Assembly: GCA_024178355.1 (NCBI GenBank)
Contig: JAMZNZ010000002.1
Location: 62,001-126,000, forward strand
Source of the DNA: Maricaulaceae bacterium EIL42A08
GTDB lineage: Bacteria; Pseudomonadota; Alphaproteobacteria; Caulobacterales; Maricaulaceae
Length of the DNA: 64,000 nucleotides
Direction: 5' to 3'
Part shown: positions 34,264 through 43,500 of the stretch, in pieces
Layout of the letters: each line of letters begins with the position of its first letter
Numbering within the stretch: the stretch's first letter is position 1
Position numbers and translations under genes: made by a program
The notes under the pieces: model-generated
Databases searched by the model: none
Seen by the model: the letters and a program-made list of their open reading frames with translations, nothing else
What the model was told of the DNA's origin: nothing

Positions 34264-34288
34264 AAAAAAAAGCGCCATAGATTGGCGC
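34264..34288 (-). promoter_or_regulatory. terminator-like leader hairpin abutting the proB ribosome-binding site
   Basis: On the minus strand: GCGCCA, loop ATCTA, TGGCGC, then TTTTTTTT, directly joined to GGAGG and, five bases on, the proB TTG start. A perfect 6-bp GC stem with an eight-T tail is what an intrinsic terminator looks like, so transcription of proB may be attenuated or the site may couple to translation. A short frame (MSALVPRQSMALFFGGY...) runs through the hairpin and could be a leader peptide, though it is not rich in proline. This role is inference. Confidence 0.6.
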
Positions 34289-34503
34289 GGAACGAGCGCA
34301 GACATAGACGTTTCAAAATTTATTTCAAGTAAGCGACCTGCGTAGATCATCTGCGAAATGTCGTACGCTGACCAAATTTACTCGAACTTGGCCATACGGT
34401 CGCAGGTGGCGGGTTGATTTTTCATAAACAGCATTCTATCTCCCCACTCGAACGCGTCGTCAGAAATGGCGGCGCATCCGTGTATGTGGCTGTAGGAGTT
34501 TGC

Positions 34504-35292
34504 GTGACCTGTTCGATCTTGATGGTTGGTTGTGGGAATATGGGCGGTGCCTTGCTGGCGCGCTGGATCAAGCTGGACGGTGTTGACGTCACGGTCATGG
34601 ATCCTGGCTCTCCCATCCTGCCCGACGGGGTCTCGCACATTGCGTCGCTGGATGAGCTGGACGACGCACGCTTTGATGCGATGATCGTCGCAGTCAAGCC
34701 GCAGCTGATCTCCAAAGCGATCCCGCCAGCTGCCGAATACCTCAAGGACGGCGGCGTGGCCGTCTCCATCGCTGCGGGCACATCGGCTGACGTGGTGTCT
34801 GAGGCCTGCGGCTGTGCAGCCGTCGTTCGCCTGATGCCAAACATGCCAGCCCGTGTCGGGCAGGGGGTCAGTGGCCTCTATGCTCAGGGCGCGGTGACCG
34901 AAGCCCAGCGCGCGCTAGCCACCAAGCTGGCTGAAGCGGTGGGCGTGGCCATCTGGGTTCAGGCCGAAGACGCCATTGACCGCATCACCGCCGCGGCGGG
35001 CAGTGGGCCTGGCTATGTCTTCGAATTTGCACGCACCTATCAGGATGCGGCTGAAGAAATGGGCTTCTCGCCCGAAGAGGCGCGCCGCCTGGTGCTGGAA
35101 ACCATGCTGGGCTGCATGATGCTGGCGGCTGAAGGTGAAACCAGTTTCGAGCTTCTGCGCGACAGCATTATGAGCAAGGGCGGCACGACCGCCGCTGGCG
35201 TATCGGCGTTGAACGATGATGGTGCCCTCAGCACACACATCTCGGCAGCCCTGAAAGCCGCTTACGAGCGCGCTGTAGAACTTCGCGCCTGA
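34504..35292 (+). CDS. proC: pyrroline-5-carboxylate reductase
   Basis: Last step of proline synthesis. The start chosen is GTG 34504 (then TCSILMVGCGNMGGALLARW) because GGAG lies five bases before it and the upstream extension to 34414 is not ProC-like; the product is 262 residues. The Rossmann fold GXGXXGG is seen as VGCGNMGG. The C-terminal helical domain has RLMPNMPARVGQGVSGLYAQ, ITAAAGSGPGYVFEFARTYQ and SKGGTTAAGVSALNDDG. It is followed by proA after 63 bases and is divergent from proB, so all three proline genes are together. Confidence 0.96.
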   Translation: MTCSILMVGCGNMGGALLARWIKLDGVDVTVMDPGSPILPDGVSHIASLDELDDARFDAMIVAVKPQLISKAIPPAAEYLKDGGVAVSIAAGTSADVVSEACGCAAVVRLMPNMPARVGQGVSGLYAQGAVTEAQRALATKLAEAVGVAIWVQAEDAIDRITAAAGSGPGYVFEFARTYQDAAEEMGFSPEEARRLVLETMLGCMMLAAEGETSFELLRDSIMSKGGTTAAGVSALNDDGALSTHISAALKAAYERAVELRA

Positions 35293-35355
35293 TCGGCACG
35301 AACTGACTTTTAGACTTTAACGAACACAATAGGTGAAAAGGACCTGATCTTAGGC

Positions 35356-36642
35356 ATGACCGCTGTTGCGACCCTCGCCTCCAACGATACCGTCGACATC
35401 AACGCATATGTGGAGGATCTCGCCCGCAGATCCGTTGCGGCGGGTCGCCAGCTGGCGGCGGCATCCACAGATCAGAAGAATATGGCGCTTACCAAAGCCG
35501 CCGAAGCGCTGCGCGCAAACTCCGCGCGCCTGATCGACGCCAATACCATCGACGTGGAAAGCGTGAAGAAGGCTGGCAAGCCGGACTCCTTCATTGATCG
35601 TCTGGTGCTGAACGAGGAGCGTATTTCCGGTATCGCCGATGCCCTTGATCAGATCGCGGCCCTGCCTGACCCGGTGGGCCGGGTCCTGAATACGGTCGAG
35701 CGCCCGAACGGCCTGAAGATTGAGCGCGTGGCAACGCGGCTTGGTGTGATCGGCATGATCTATGAGAGCCGCCCGAATGTGGGCGCTGACGCTGGTGCGC
35801 TGTGCCTGAAGTCGGGCAATACGGTAATTCTGCGCGGTGGTTCGGAAAGCCTGAACTCCACCCGTGTGATCGTGGAGTGCCTGGGTGAAGGTCTAAAGGC
35901 TGCTGGCCTGCCGCAGGACTGTATTCAGATGATCGACACGCCCAACCGTGAGGCGGTCAAAGCGCTGCTGACGGCTGTGGGCCTGGTTGATCTGGTGATC
36001 CCGCGCGGCGGTAAAGGTCTCGTGTCGCTGGTTCGTGACCAGGCGCGTGTCCCGACGCTGCTGCACCTAGATGGCAACTGCCACACCTATGTGCACGCGG
36101 CGGCAGACCTCGGCAAAGCGGTTTCCATTCTGACCAACGCCAAGCTGCGCCGCACCGGTATTTGTGGGGCAACCGAAAGCCTGGTGGTGGACCGTGCTGT
36201 TGCAAAGGACTTCCTGCCGCGCGCCATCGAGGCGCTGGGCGATTGTGAAGTGCGCGGTGAAGCCGAAGCTCAGGCCATCGACAGCCGCATCAAGCCAGCC
36301 TCGGCCGAAGACTTCGCCACTGAATATCTCGACGCCATCCTGTCGGTGAAGATCGTCGATGATCTCGATGAGGCGCTGACCCATGTGGCTCAGCATTCTT
36401 CGGCTCACACCGAGGCCATCGTTACTGAGGATCAGGACGCAGCTGATGCCTTCCTGACCACCATCGATTCAGCTGTGGTGATGCACAACGCATCCACTCA
36501 GTTCTCCGACGGCGGGGAGTTTGGCATGGGCGCAGAGATCGGCATCGCCACGGGCAAGATGCACGCGCGCGGCCCGGTGGGGCTGGAGCAGCTGACGAGC
36601 TTCAAATACCGCGTTCTGGGCAATGGCCAGACGCGCCCGTAA
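35356..36642 (+). CDS. proA: glutamate-5-semialdehyde dehydrogenase
   Basis: Reduces gamma-glutamyl phosphate from ProB to glutamate semialdehyde with NADPH. The product is 428 residues, normal for ProA. Blocks include [59 protein letters not shown] (with the catalytic Cys in GICGATE) and [27 protein letters not shown] lies a little far (about 14 bases) from the ATG. Between proC and putP on the same strand. Confidence 0.97.
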   Translation: MTAVATLASNDTVDINAYVEDLARRSVAAGRQLAAASTDQKNMALTKAAEALRANSARLIDANTIDVESVKKAGKPDSFIDRLVLNEERISGIADALDQIAALPDPVGRVLNTVERPNGLKIERVATRLGVIGMIYESRPNVGADAGALCLKSGNTVILRGGSESLNSTRVIVECLGEGLKAAGLPQDCIQMIDTPNREAVKALLTAVGLVDLVIPRGGKGLVSLVRDQARVPTLLHLDGNCHTYVHAAADLGKAVSILTNAKLRRTGICGATESLVVDRAVAKDFLPRAIEALGDCEVRGEAEAQAIDSRIKPASAEDFATEYLDAILSVKIVDDLDEALTHVAQHSSAHTEAIVTEDQDAADAFLTTIDSAVVMHNASTQFSDGGEFGMGAEIGIATGKMHARGPVGLEQLTSFKYRVLGNGQTRP

Positions 36643-36700
36643 GCGCTGTCGCTGACTGCACTCGCATTTATCTGTTCACGAAACTGATCGAGGCCGCATC

Positions 36701-38254
36701 ATGCAAGTTGAAGCGCTGATTTCGCTCGCCGGGTATTTCGTACTCATGCTCGGCATTGGGCTCTATGCCTACAAAAAGTCCACCTACGACGTGTCCGGCT
36801 ACATGCTGGGCGGTCGCCAGCTCCACCCGGCTGTGGGTGCGCTGTCTGCCGGTGCATCGGACATGTCCGGATGGATGCTGATGGGCCTTCCCGGTGCCAT
36901 TTATGTCTCCGGTCTGGGCGCGGCGTGGATCGCCGTTGGCCTGGTGATTGGTGCCTATTTCAACTACCTCCTGGTGGCACCGCGTCTGCGAGTCTTTACC
37001 GAGGTGGCTGACGACGCCATCACGATCCCGGACTATTTTGAAAAGCGCTTCAACGACAAGACCCGCATCCTGCGGATCGTGTCCTCGGTCGTGATCGTGA
37101 TCTTCTTCACCCTCTACACCTCATCTGGTGTAGTGGCTGGCGGCAAGCTGTTCGAAGCCAGCTTCGGGCTGAACTACTATATGGGCCTGTTCCTGACCGC
37201 CGGTGTGGTGATCATGTACACCCTGATCGGGGGCTTTCTGGCGGTCAGCCTGACGGACTTTGTCCAGGGCGTGATCATGTTCATCGCGCTGATCATGGTG
37301 CCGATCGTGGCCTACATGCAGCTGGGCAATCTGGGCGAAATTGCCGAGATTACGCGCGCTGCGGCGGATACGTCTGGATATCTGTCCATGGTTCCAGAAA
37401 CTCTGGGCCTGGTCAGCATTGTCGGCGTCGTCTCTGCGATGAGCTGGGGCCTTGGCTATTTCGGCCAGCCGCACATCATCGTGCGCTTCATGGCCATCCG
37501 CACCCTGAAAGAAGTCGCCACGGCACGCCTGATCGGGATGAGCTGGATGATCGTGACGGTCATCGGCGCAGTGCTGACCGGTATTCTGGGTCTGGCCTTT
37601 GTGACGACCAATCAGGGTGTCATCGCCGATGCCGCGATCGAGTTCACCGACCCGGAGACCATCTTCATCCTGATGAGCCAGATCCTGTTCCACCCGCTGG
37701 TGGGCGGCTTCCTGCTCGCAGCGATCCTGGCGGCCATCATGTCGACGATTTCCAGCCAGCTGCTGGTGTCTTCAAGCTCGCTGACCGAGGACTTCTACAA
37801 GACCTTCGTGCGCCGTAGCGCCAGCCAGAAGGAGCTTGTCCTGATTGGCCGGGCTTCGGTGCTGGCGGTGTCGCTGGTGGCGATCTTCCTGGCGTTTGAC
37901 CGCTCCAGCACGATCCTGTCGCTGGTATCAAACGCCTGGGCTGGCTTTGGTGCCGCCTTTGGTCCGCTCATCCTGTTCAGCCTCTATCGCAAGGATATGA
38001 GCCGGTCCGCCGCCATCGCCGGCATGGTGACCGGTGCGGCTGTGGTGCTGTTCTGGATCTACGCACCGATCACGGTGATGTGGGGCGGTGAGGAAACCAA
38101 CCTCTCCGGCGTGATCTACGAGATCATTCCAGGCTTTATCGCCAGCTGTGCGGCCATCCTGATCGCAGACGCTGTGACCGCCGCGCCGAAAGGCAAGGTG
38201 AAGGAGCGTTTCGAAGAGATGGAAGAAACCATGGAAGCTGATCCAAACCTCTAA
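36701..38254 (+). CDS. putP: sodium/proline symporter
   Basis: A 517-residue solute:sodium symporter with about thirteen transmembrane helices. The N-terminus (LISLAGYFVLMLGIGLYAY, YDVSGYMLGGRQLHPAVGAL, SAGASDMSGWMLMGLPGAIY) and MSWGLGYFGQPHIIVRFMAI are PutP signatures; the SSTI-type block (AAIMSTISSQLLVSSSSLTE) contains the sodium-site residues. Import of proline beside biosynthetic proC-proA makes a proline-acquisition unit, perhaps for osmoprotection. The tail is a short acidic helix. A terminator follows. Confidence 0.95.
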   Translation: MQVEALISLAGYFVLMLGIGLYAYKKSTYDVSGYMLGGRQLHPAVGALSAGASDMSGWMLMGLPGAIYVSGLGAAWIAVGLVIGAYFNYLLVAPRLRVFTEVADDAITIPDYFEKRFNDKTRILRIVSSVVIVIFFTLYTSSGVVAGGKLFEASFGLNYYMGLFLTAGVVIMYTLIGGFLAVSLTDFVQGVIMFIALIMVPIVAYMQLGNLGEIAEITRAAADTSGYLSMVPETLGLVSIVGVVSAMSWGLGYFGQPHIIVRFMAIRTLKEVATARLIGMSWMIVTVIGAVLTGILGLAFVTTNQGVIADAAIEFTDPETIFILMSQILFHPLVGGFLLAAILAAIMSTISSQLLVSSSSLTEDFYKTFVRRSASQKELVLIGRASVLAVSLVAIFLAFDRSSTILSLVSNAWAGFGAAFGPLILFSLYRKDMSRSAAIAGMVTGAAVVLFWIYAPITVMWGGEETNLSGVIYEIIPGFIASCAAILIADAVTAAPKGKVKERFEEMEETMEADPNL

Positions 38255-38282
38255 GGGGCCTGACCAGCTTTACCTGACCATC

Positions 38283-38311
38283 AAGGGGCGCGGGCAACCG
38301 CGCCCCTTTCT
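38283..38311 (+). terminator. rho-independent terminator of the proC-proA-putP group
   Basis: Perfect 10-bp stem AAGGGGCGCG / CGCGCCCCTT with loop GGCAAC, followed by TCTTCT, 28 bases after the putP stop codon. The T-tail is short. Confidence 0.75.
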
Positions 38312-38348
38312 TCTGACCCTGACATTTCCGATCTGAAAGAGCTCTGCC

Positions 38349-39638
38349 GTGGATAGCTATCGCAGCCTCACCGCCGTCATCATATGCCTGTCTGTCCTTC
38401 AGGCTGCTCTTGGCGCTCTGGCTATTGTTGGCCCGTTGACCCTGCTTGGAAGCGGGGCCGGATCGCTCTGGATCGGCCTGGTCGCGTCGGCCTATGCGGG
38501 GGGCTTCCTGCTGGGGGCTCAGCTTGCTCCGCGGGAGGTCTCACGCATTGGCCATATCCGCTCGGTCTCGGCCTTTGGGGCCTGCGCGGCGGTGGCTGCG
38601 GCTTTGCTTAGCCTTTCGACCGCAATCCCGTGGTGGATTGTCGTGCAGTTTGCGCTAGGCGTGGCTGTGGCCATGCTGATGGCGACCGGGGAAAGCTGGA
38701 TTGCTGATGCGGCCCCTGAAAAACAGCGCGGTTCCATCATCAGCTTTTACATGGTGGCCGGAAAGCTCGGCTATCTGGCTGGACCCTTCCTGGTGCAGAT
38801 GCTGCCTGAAGGCGCGGTCTATGGCTTCCTGCTGATCGTGGCGCTGATGGCGGCAAGCCTGGTGCCTGTGGCGGCGACCGATCGCTCCCCGCCAGAAGTC
38901 ACCTCCGCTAGCGCCATGAACCCGCTCCAGGTCTGGCGCCGGGCACCGGCCGCGCTGATGACGGCGGTTGTTTCAGGTCTGTGCGGCGCGGCGGTGCTGC
39001 AGCTTTATTCTGTCTATATCAGCGCGATCCGTCCGGTCGATGCGGTGGCCTTTGCGGCGCTGTTCAATGGTGCGCTCATCGCCGGATCGGTGGTTCTGCA
39101 ATGGCCAGCGGGGCTGTTGTCAGACCGCATCGATCGGCGCCTGGTGATTGCCGGTCTGGCGGCCATCGCCGGTTTCGCTTCGATACTGCTGGCGCTGTTC
39201 GGCGGCGCGGCACCGGGTTGGGTGTTGCTCATGGCGGCAAGCCTGTGGGGGGCTGGCGCAATGTCGATCTACGGCGTCGGGGTCGCCCACGCGTCCGACC
39301 GCGCCGGAGCAGGCGAGGGCGCGGCCATGATGAGCGGCGTCATCCTGGTCTGGGCCTTTGGTATGATGGTGGGGCCAACGCTTGGCGGTGTGGTGATGGA
39401 TGTGGCCGGGCCTTCGGGGCTGTTCTCGATCACGGCGGTGGCGCTGGTCGGATTAACCGCGGCGATGGTGCTGCGCCGGGCGGATCGGGCTGCTGTGGAC
39501 GAAGACGACAAGTCCGACTTTGCCGCTTCAACACCAACAAGTCTGGCCATGTCCGAGATCAGCCCCATGAATGATGAGTCAGTGGAAATTGCTGAAATCG
39601 GCGATGAAAATCGCAATTACGCTATGCGCACTGAATAA
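38349..39638 (+). CDS. MFS transporter
   Basis: A 429-residue major facilitator with about twelve hydrophobic segments and a roughly 50-residue acidic C-terminal tail (VDEDDKSDFAAS to YAMRTE). The motif GESWIADAAPEKQRGSIISF in the middle of the first half and LLSDRIDRRLVIAGLAAI in the second resemble the YcaD-type subgroup. Substrate unknown. It is monocistronic between a terminator and an AT-rich spacer. Confidence 0.9.
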   Translation: MDSYRSLTAVIICLSVLQAALGALAIVGPLTLLGSGAGSLWIGLVASAYAGGFLLGAQLAPREVSRIGHIRSVSAFGACAAVAAALLSLSTAIPWWIVVQFALGVAVAMLMATGESWIADAAPEKQRGSIISFYMVAGKLGYLAGPFLVQMLPEGAVYGFLLIVALMAASLVPVAATDRSPPEVTSASAMNPLQVWRRAPAALMTAVVSGLCGAAVLQLYSVYISAIRPVDAVAFAALFNGALIAGSVVLQWPAGLLSDRIDRRLVIAGLAAIAGFASILLALFGGAAPGWVLLMAASLWGAGAMSIYGVGVAHASDRAGAGEGAAMMSGVILVWAFGMMVGPTLGGVVMDVAGPSGLFSITAVALVGLTAAMVLRRADRAAVDEDDKSDFAASTPTSLAMSEISPMNDESVEIAEIGDENRNYAMRTE

Positions 39639-39699
39639 TGTATAAATAAGGTAATATAATAGGTCTGATATTATGGTTTAAAGGGGCGATTTTTAAAGC

Positions 39700-39733
39700 G
39701 CCGATATATCGTATTAGATAAATCCATATCGGC
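39700..39733. promoter_or_regulatory. inverted repeat in the AT-rich spacer upstream of the dps group
   Basis: GCCGATAT (39700-39707) and ATATCGGC (39726-39733) form an 8-bp inverted repeat in a strongly AT-rich 187-base spacer (39639-39825) that holds no gene. A regulator (OxyR- or Fur-type control is common for dps) may bind here; this is inference. The spacer probably carries the promoter of the small gene and dps. Confidence 0.4.
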
Positions 39734-39825
39734 AATTTCAGAAAATATATTGAAAAATAACTTTTATAACCCATATCCATCGCTGTCGACGCGCAATGCT
39801 GCGCGCGGCGCGAAAGGAGTATTTT

Positions 39826-39963
39826 ATGAGGACCAAGATCACCGAGACCGAAGCGACACAAGCCACGGAACGCAAGGACCAGCGCCGGATCTTCCTGATC
39901 TCGACCGCTCTGGCAGTTGCCGTGATGGCGCTCGCGGTGATTGGTTTTGCTGTCGCTTTCTAG
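39826..39963 (+). CDS. small single-span membrane protein
   Basis: A 45-residue protein, MRTKITETEATQATERKDQR followed by one hydrophobic helix IFLISTALAVAVMALAVIGF and a short AVAF tail. A perfect AAGGAG lies six bases before the ATG, strong support for translation. It lies 60 bases upstream of dps on the same strand and is probably co-transcribed. The charged N-terminus would face the cytosol. I know no family for it. Confidence 0.78.
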   Translation: MRTKITETEATQATERKDQRRIFLISTALAVAVMALAVIGFAVAF

Positions 39964-40023
39964 CGCCTTGTCATCACTGCCGATCTTAAACTCTGCACAC
40001 CCATCAATGATGGAGATGACGAT

Positions 40024-40536
40024 ATGACTGCTGTTTTGAAAGCTGACTTTGCCAACGAAAACGAACCGCGCATCAGCGTGACCGACAATGCCGACCGTGA
40101 ACGTCTGGCCGGTGCCCTGCGCGAGGTTGTGGGCGACACCTACATGCTGCTCGCCAAGACCCAGGGTTACCACTGGAATGTCAGCGGTCCGCTTTTTCTG
40201 TCGATCCACGAGCTGACCGAGAGCCAGTATCGCGACCTGTTCGAGGCCGCTGACGACCTGGCCGAACGGGCCCGTGCGCTGGGTGAGGCCGCGCCGACGT
40301 CCTACGCCCAGTTTGCGAAGACCAGCGTCATTGAAGATGACGACGGCAAGCCGAAAACGGCTGGTGAAATGGTCGACGCGCTGGCCACCGACAATGAGCG
40401 CTGCGCGCGCCGTTTCCTGGAGGTCTCCAACCTTGCTGAGGACCTTGGCGACAAGGTGACAGAGGATATGGCCATCGCCCGCATGCGCCAGCACGAACAA
40501 AACGCGTGGATGCTTCGCGCCACCTCGGCCGACTAA
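40024..40536 (+). CDS. dps: Dps-family ferritin-like DNA-protection protein
   Basis: A 170-residue Dps/DNA-starvation protein that oxidises and stores iron and protects DNA. The ferroxidase region shows LLAKTQGYHWNVSGPLFLSI followed by HELTESQYRDLFEAADDLAE, with His, Asp and Glu ligands shared between subunits. The N-terminal tail of about 20 residues has few Lys or Arg, so DNA binding may be weaker than in E. coli Dps. GGAG lies eight bases upstream. It follows a small membrane-protein gene. A terminator follows. Confidence 0.95.
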   Translation: MTAVLKADFANENEPRISVTDNADRERLAGALREVVGDTYMLLAKTQGYHWNVSGPLFLSIHELTESQYRDLFEAADDLAERARALGEAAPTSYAQFAKTSVIEDDDGKPKTAGEMVDALATDNERCARRFLEVSNLAEDLGDKVTEDMAIARMRQHEQNAWMLRATSAD

Positions 40537-40561
40537 GCCTCGCATTCGTCCGACTAAAGAA

Positions 40562-40592
40562 AGCCCCGTCTGGTTTCAGGCGGGGCTCTTTT
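40562..40592 (+). terminator. rho-independent terminator of dps
   Basis: AGCCCCG with inner CTG pairs with CAG and CGGGGCT across a GTTT loop (one bulge each side), then CTTTTATT. It lies between the convergent dps and tamB genes. Confidence 0.85.
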
Positions 40593-43500
40593 ATTCAAAC
40601 TCGCGCCGCCAGCGCACGGCGAGCTGGGCATTGGTGTCCCCGGTCAGGCGCGACAGCACCACGATGTCTGGCGTGATCGACCATTCCAGGCGCGCCGCGC
40701 CCAGCGAGGCCGCTGTGCCGGTTTCAAGCTGCAGATAGACGTCCTCGCTCAACTGTCGCCCGCCTGACAGGGCAATCGCGCCGTCTTCGGTCTCGCTTAA
40801 GGTCAGCCGATCAATGCCCAGCCGCTGGCCCGCTTCACTCAACGCGCCAAGCCAGTTGCGCCCTGACAGCTGGGCGGCGAGCTGTGCTGCCTGCAGCGGG
40901 CTGAGGGCGGCGGTGTTCTGGTCAAACAATAGCCGGGCCAGCACCTCGTCTTCGGGCAGGGGCGGGGAGCTTTCAAAGCGGATGCGCGGCGCGGTTATGG
41001 GGCCATCGGCAAGCGCAATCACGTCAAGCCCCGCGCGCGAGTGAGTCCCGCGCAAGCTGATGCGGGTGCGCTCGATGGGGCCGGTAAAGCTGATCTCGCC
41101 CTCGTCGATATCGAAGATGCGGGTCAGCAGAGAGGCCTGCCCGTCGATCAGACTGGCCCGCCCAGTCAGGTTCAGCCGGTTGGCGGGCCCCTGAACGCGC
41201 ACATTAGTGGACCATTCTGAATTGAAATTCCGGCTGGAGACGAACAGCGCATTATCAGCCCGCACGGTGTAGTCCAGCGTGATCTGGATCGGGCGGCGAT
41301 AGGCCGGGTCCAGGCTGTCGGGCCGGTTCAGCTCCACCACTTCAATCTGGGGAATATTGGAGCCGCTCGGTGCCACCGGTGTCAGCGCAAGCCGGTCGAT
41401 ATCAGCTTCACCGGTGACCGTCAGCTGGCGACCGCGCAGCTCCAGCGCAGCATTACCGGTCGTCTGGGCAAACAGTTCGGGGCGGGCAACGGCGCGGAAA
41501 CGCTCAAAGCTGACTTCACCGTCGCCCTGAAGCCCGGCTTCGGTCAGGCGCAGCGCGCCTGCTGCCGTGGCGCGCCCGCCGTTACCATCGCCGAGCCGCG
41601 CTTCGGTGATCTCCAGCTGGTCATTGGTAAAGCGGGCCTGCAGATCGAATGGCGTAAACTCAACGCCGACGGTCTGGGATCGATAGGCCCCGTCGCTGAT
41701 AATCACGCTACCGGCGACCTCACCTTCGGCGAATTGCGCAGCGCCATCGATGACGCCGGTAAAGCGCTCAGTTCGGGGCAGGTAGAGCCGCGCCAGCGTG
41801 TCGAGCGGGCCGACAAGCGTCACGTCTCCGCGCCATCCAGGCCGGGCAAGGGCACCCAGATTTGTGACTGTGCCGGGTAGGTTGAGCGCTGCATTGGCCT
41901 CAAGACCGCCCGCGTTTGCTGCCAGCGTGAAGTCCGCCGCGTCGCCCAGATCAAGCCGGGCATCCAGGTTCAGCGCTCCGCCTTGCGGGCCGCTGACCGG
42001 CTCCATGTTGGCAATGGAAAGGCGGATGCCTCCACGCCATTGTGCCTCGACCTGACGAATGTCTGCGCTTGCTTCAAACTCACCATTGGCCGGAGACAGG
42101 CGTGCCAGATCCGACAGAATGCGCGCCGGGGCATTGGACAGGTTGAACACAAGCCGGGTTTCTTCGCCTTGCTCAACACGCCCGCTCAGGTCAGCCTCAC
42201 CGAGGCTTGCGCTCAAATCGGCGATTAGCGTGTCGGCGGTCCGGCGCAGCGCAATTGCGTCTGGGGCGTTGATCGGATAATCGCCCCAGTCACCGTACAG
42301 GCTGGCGTTCAGTGTGGTCAGCTCAGGCTGCAGCTGTAGCCGACCTTCAGTGCGGACGGAGAAGGGCTCAAACGCCAGACCGCGTGCTGTTCCTGCCAGC
42401 GCCAGATCGCTCAGCGGCCCTTGGGCGGTCAGCTGCGCTGCTGTCAGGTCGCCACCGGTGATCGGAAAGGCCTCCGCACTGGTCGTTGCCTCAAGTTCAC
42501 CGTCCATCAAGGACGAAACGGGCCCGGCGAAACGAATATCGGCGGCCCAGGATTTAAGCGCAGCGGTGTCCGCCGCAATCAGGTTCAAAGCCAGTTGCTC
42601 GCCTGCAAGGCTGGCCTCGGCTTGTGCCTGTACGCTGCCCCAGCTCGCCTCAGCCACCGTCAGCTTTGCGCGATCCGGTGACTGGGAGAAACGGCCACTC
42701 AGGCGGGCTGGAGCTTCGTCGGTCTCAGCATCCAGCTGCCAGCTCCCCGACAGCGCCTCGCCCACGCGCCGGGCTTCTGCGCGCAGCTGCGGTGACGTGA
42801 TGACGAGCCCGCCGAGCTCAAGCTCACCGGTTTCGACTTGCGTGCGAAGCGCCAGATCGTCCAGCGTGCCGCTGGCTTCAAACCCGGCAGAGGCCTGACC
42901 GCTCAAACCTTCGACCGGCAAGGCGGCGAGGTTGAGCAGGGCGTCGAGGCTGGCCGTAATGGCGCTGTCTGAACGTCCCAGTTCGCCTGACCCAGTCAGG
43001 GCGATGGCAGAGGTCTGAAGCTCCGCGCGGGGCAGGCGGATGTGTTCGGGATCAATATCGACATCAAGGCGGGCGGTGAGATCCTCCAGCAGCGGCGCTA
43101 GCGCATCACTGGCCACAAGCCCGTCGCTTTGCACCTCAACTCTCAGACGGTCCCACCCGCGTGATGCATCACGGGTGAAGGCGTTGATGGCCAGCGGGCC
43201 AGCCACGCCAATGCCAAGCGGAGAAACGTCTTCCAGGGTGAGGTCGGCCGTTCCGGTCAGGGCCAGTGAGGGGGTGTTGAGCGCACCCGTCGCGTCGAGC
43301 CGCCAGCGGGTCGTGAACGCGGACAGGCTCTCGATATTGATAAGGCCCTCGGTTGACTGAAGCCGTGCCGCAAAATCAACATCAGACTGAAGCAAACCGG
43401 AAAGCTGCGCATGGGTGGCGCGCGGCCCGGCGACATCACCGGTCAGCTCGATATCGCGCCCGTCAGACAGGGAGCGGATCACGGCATCAGCGGTCAACCG

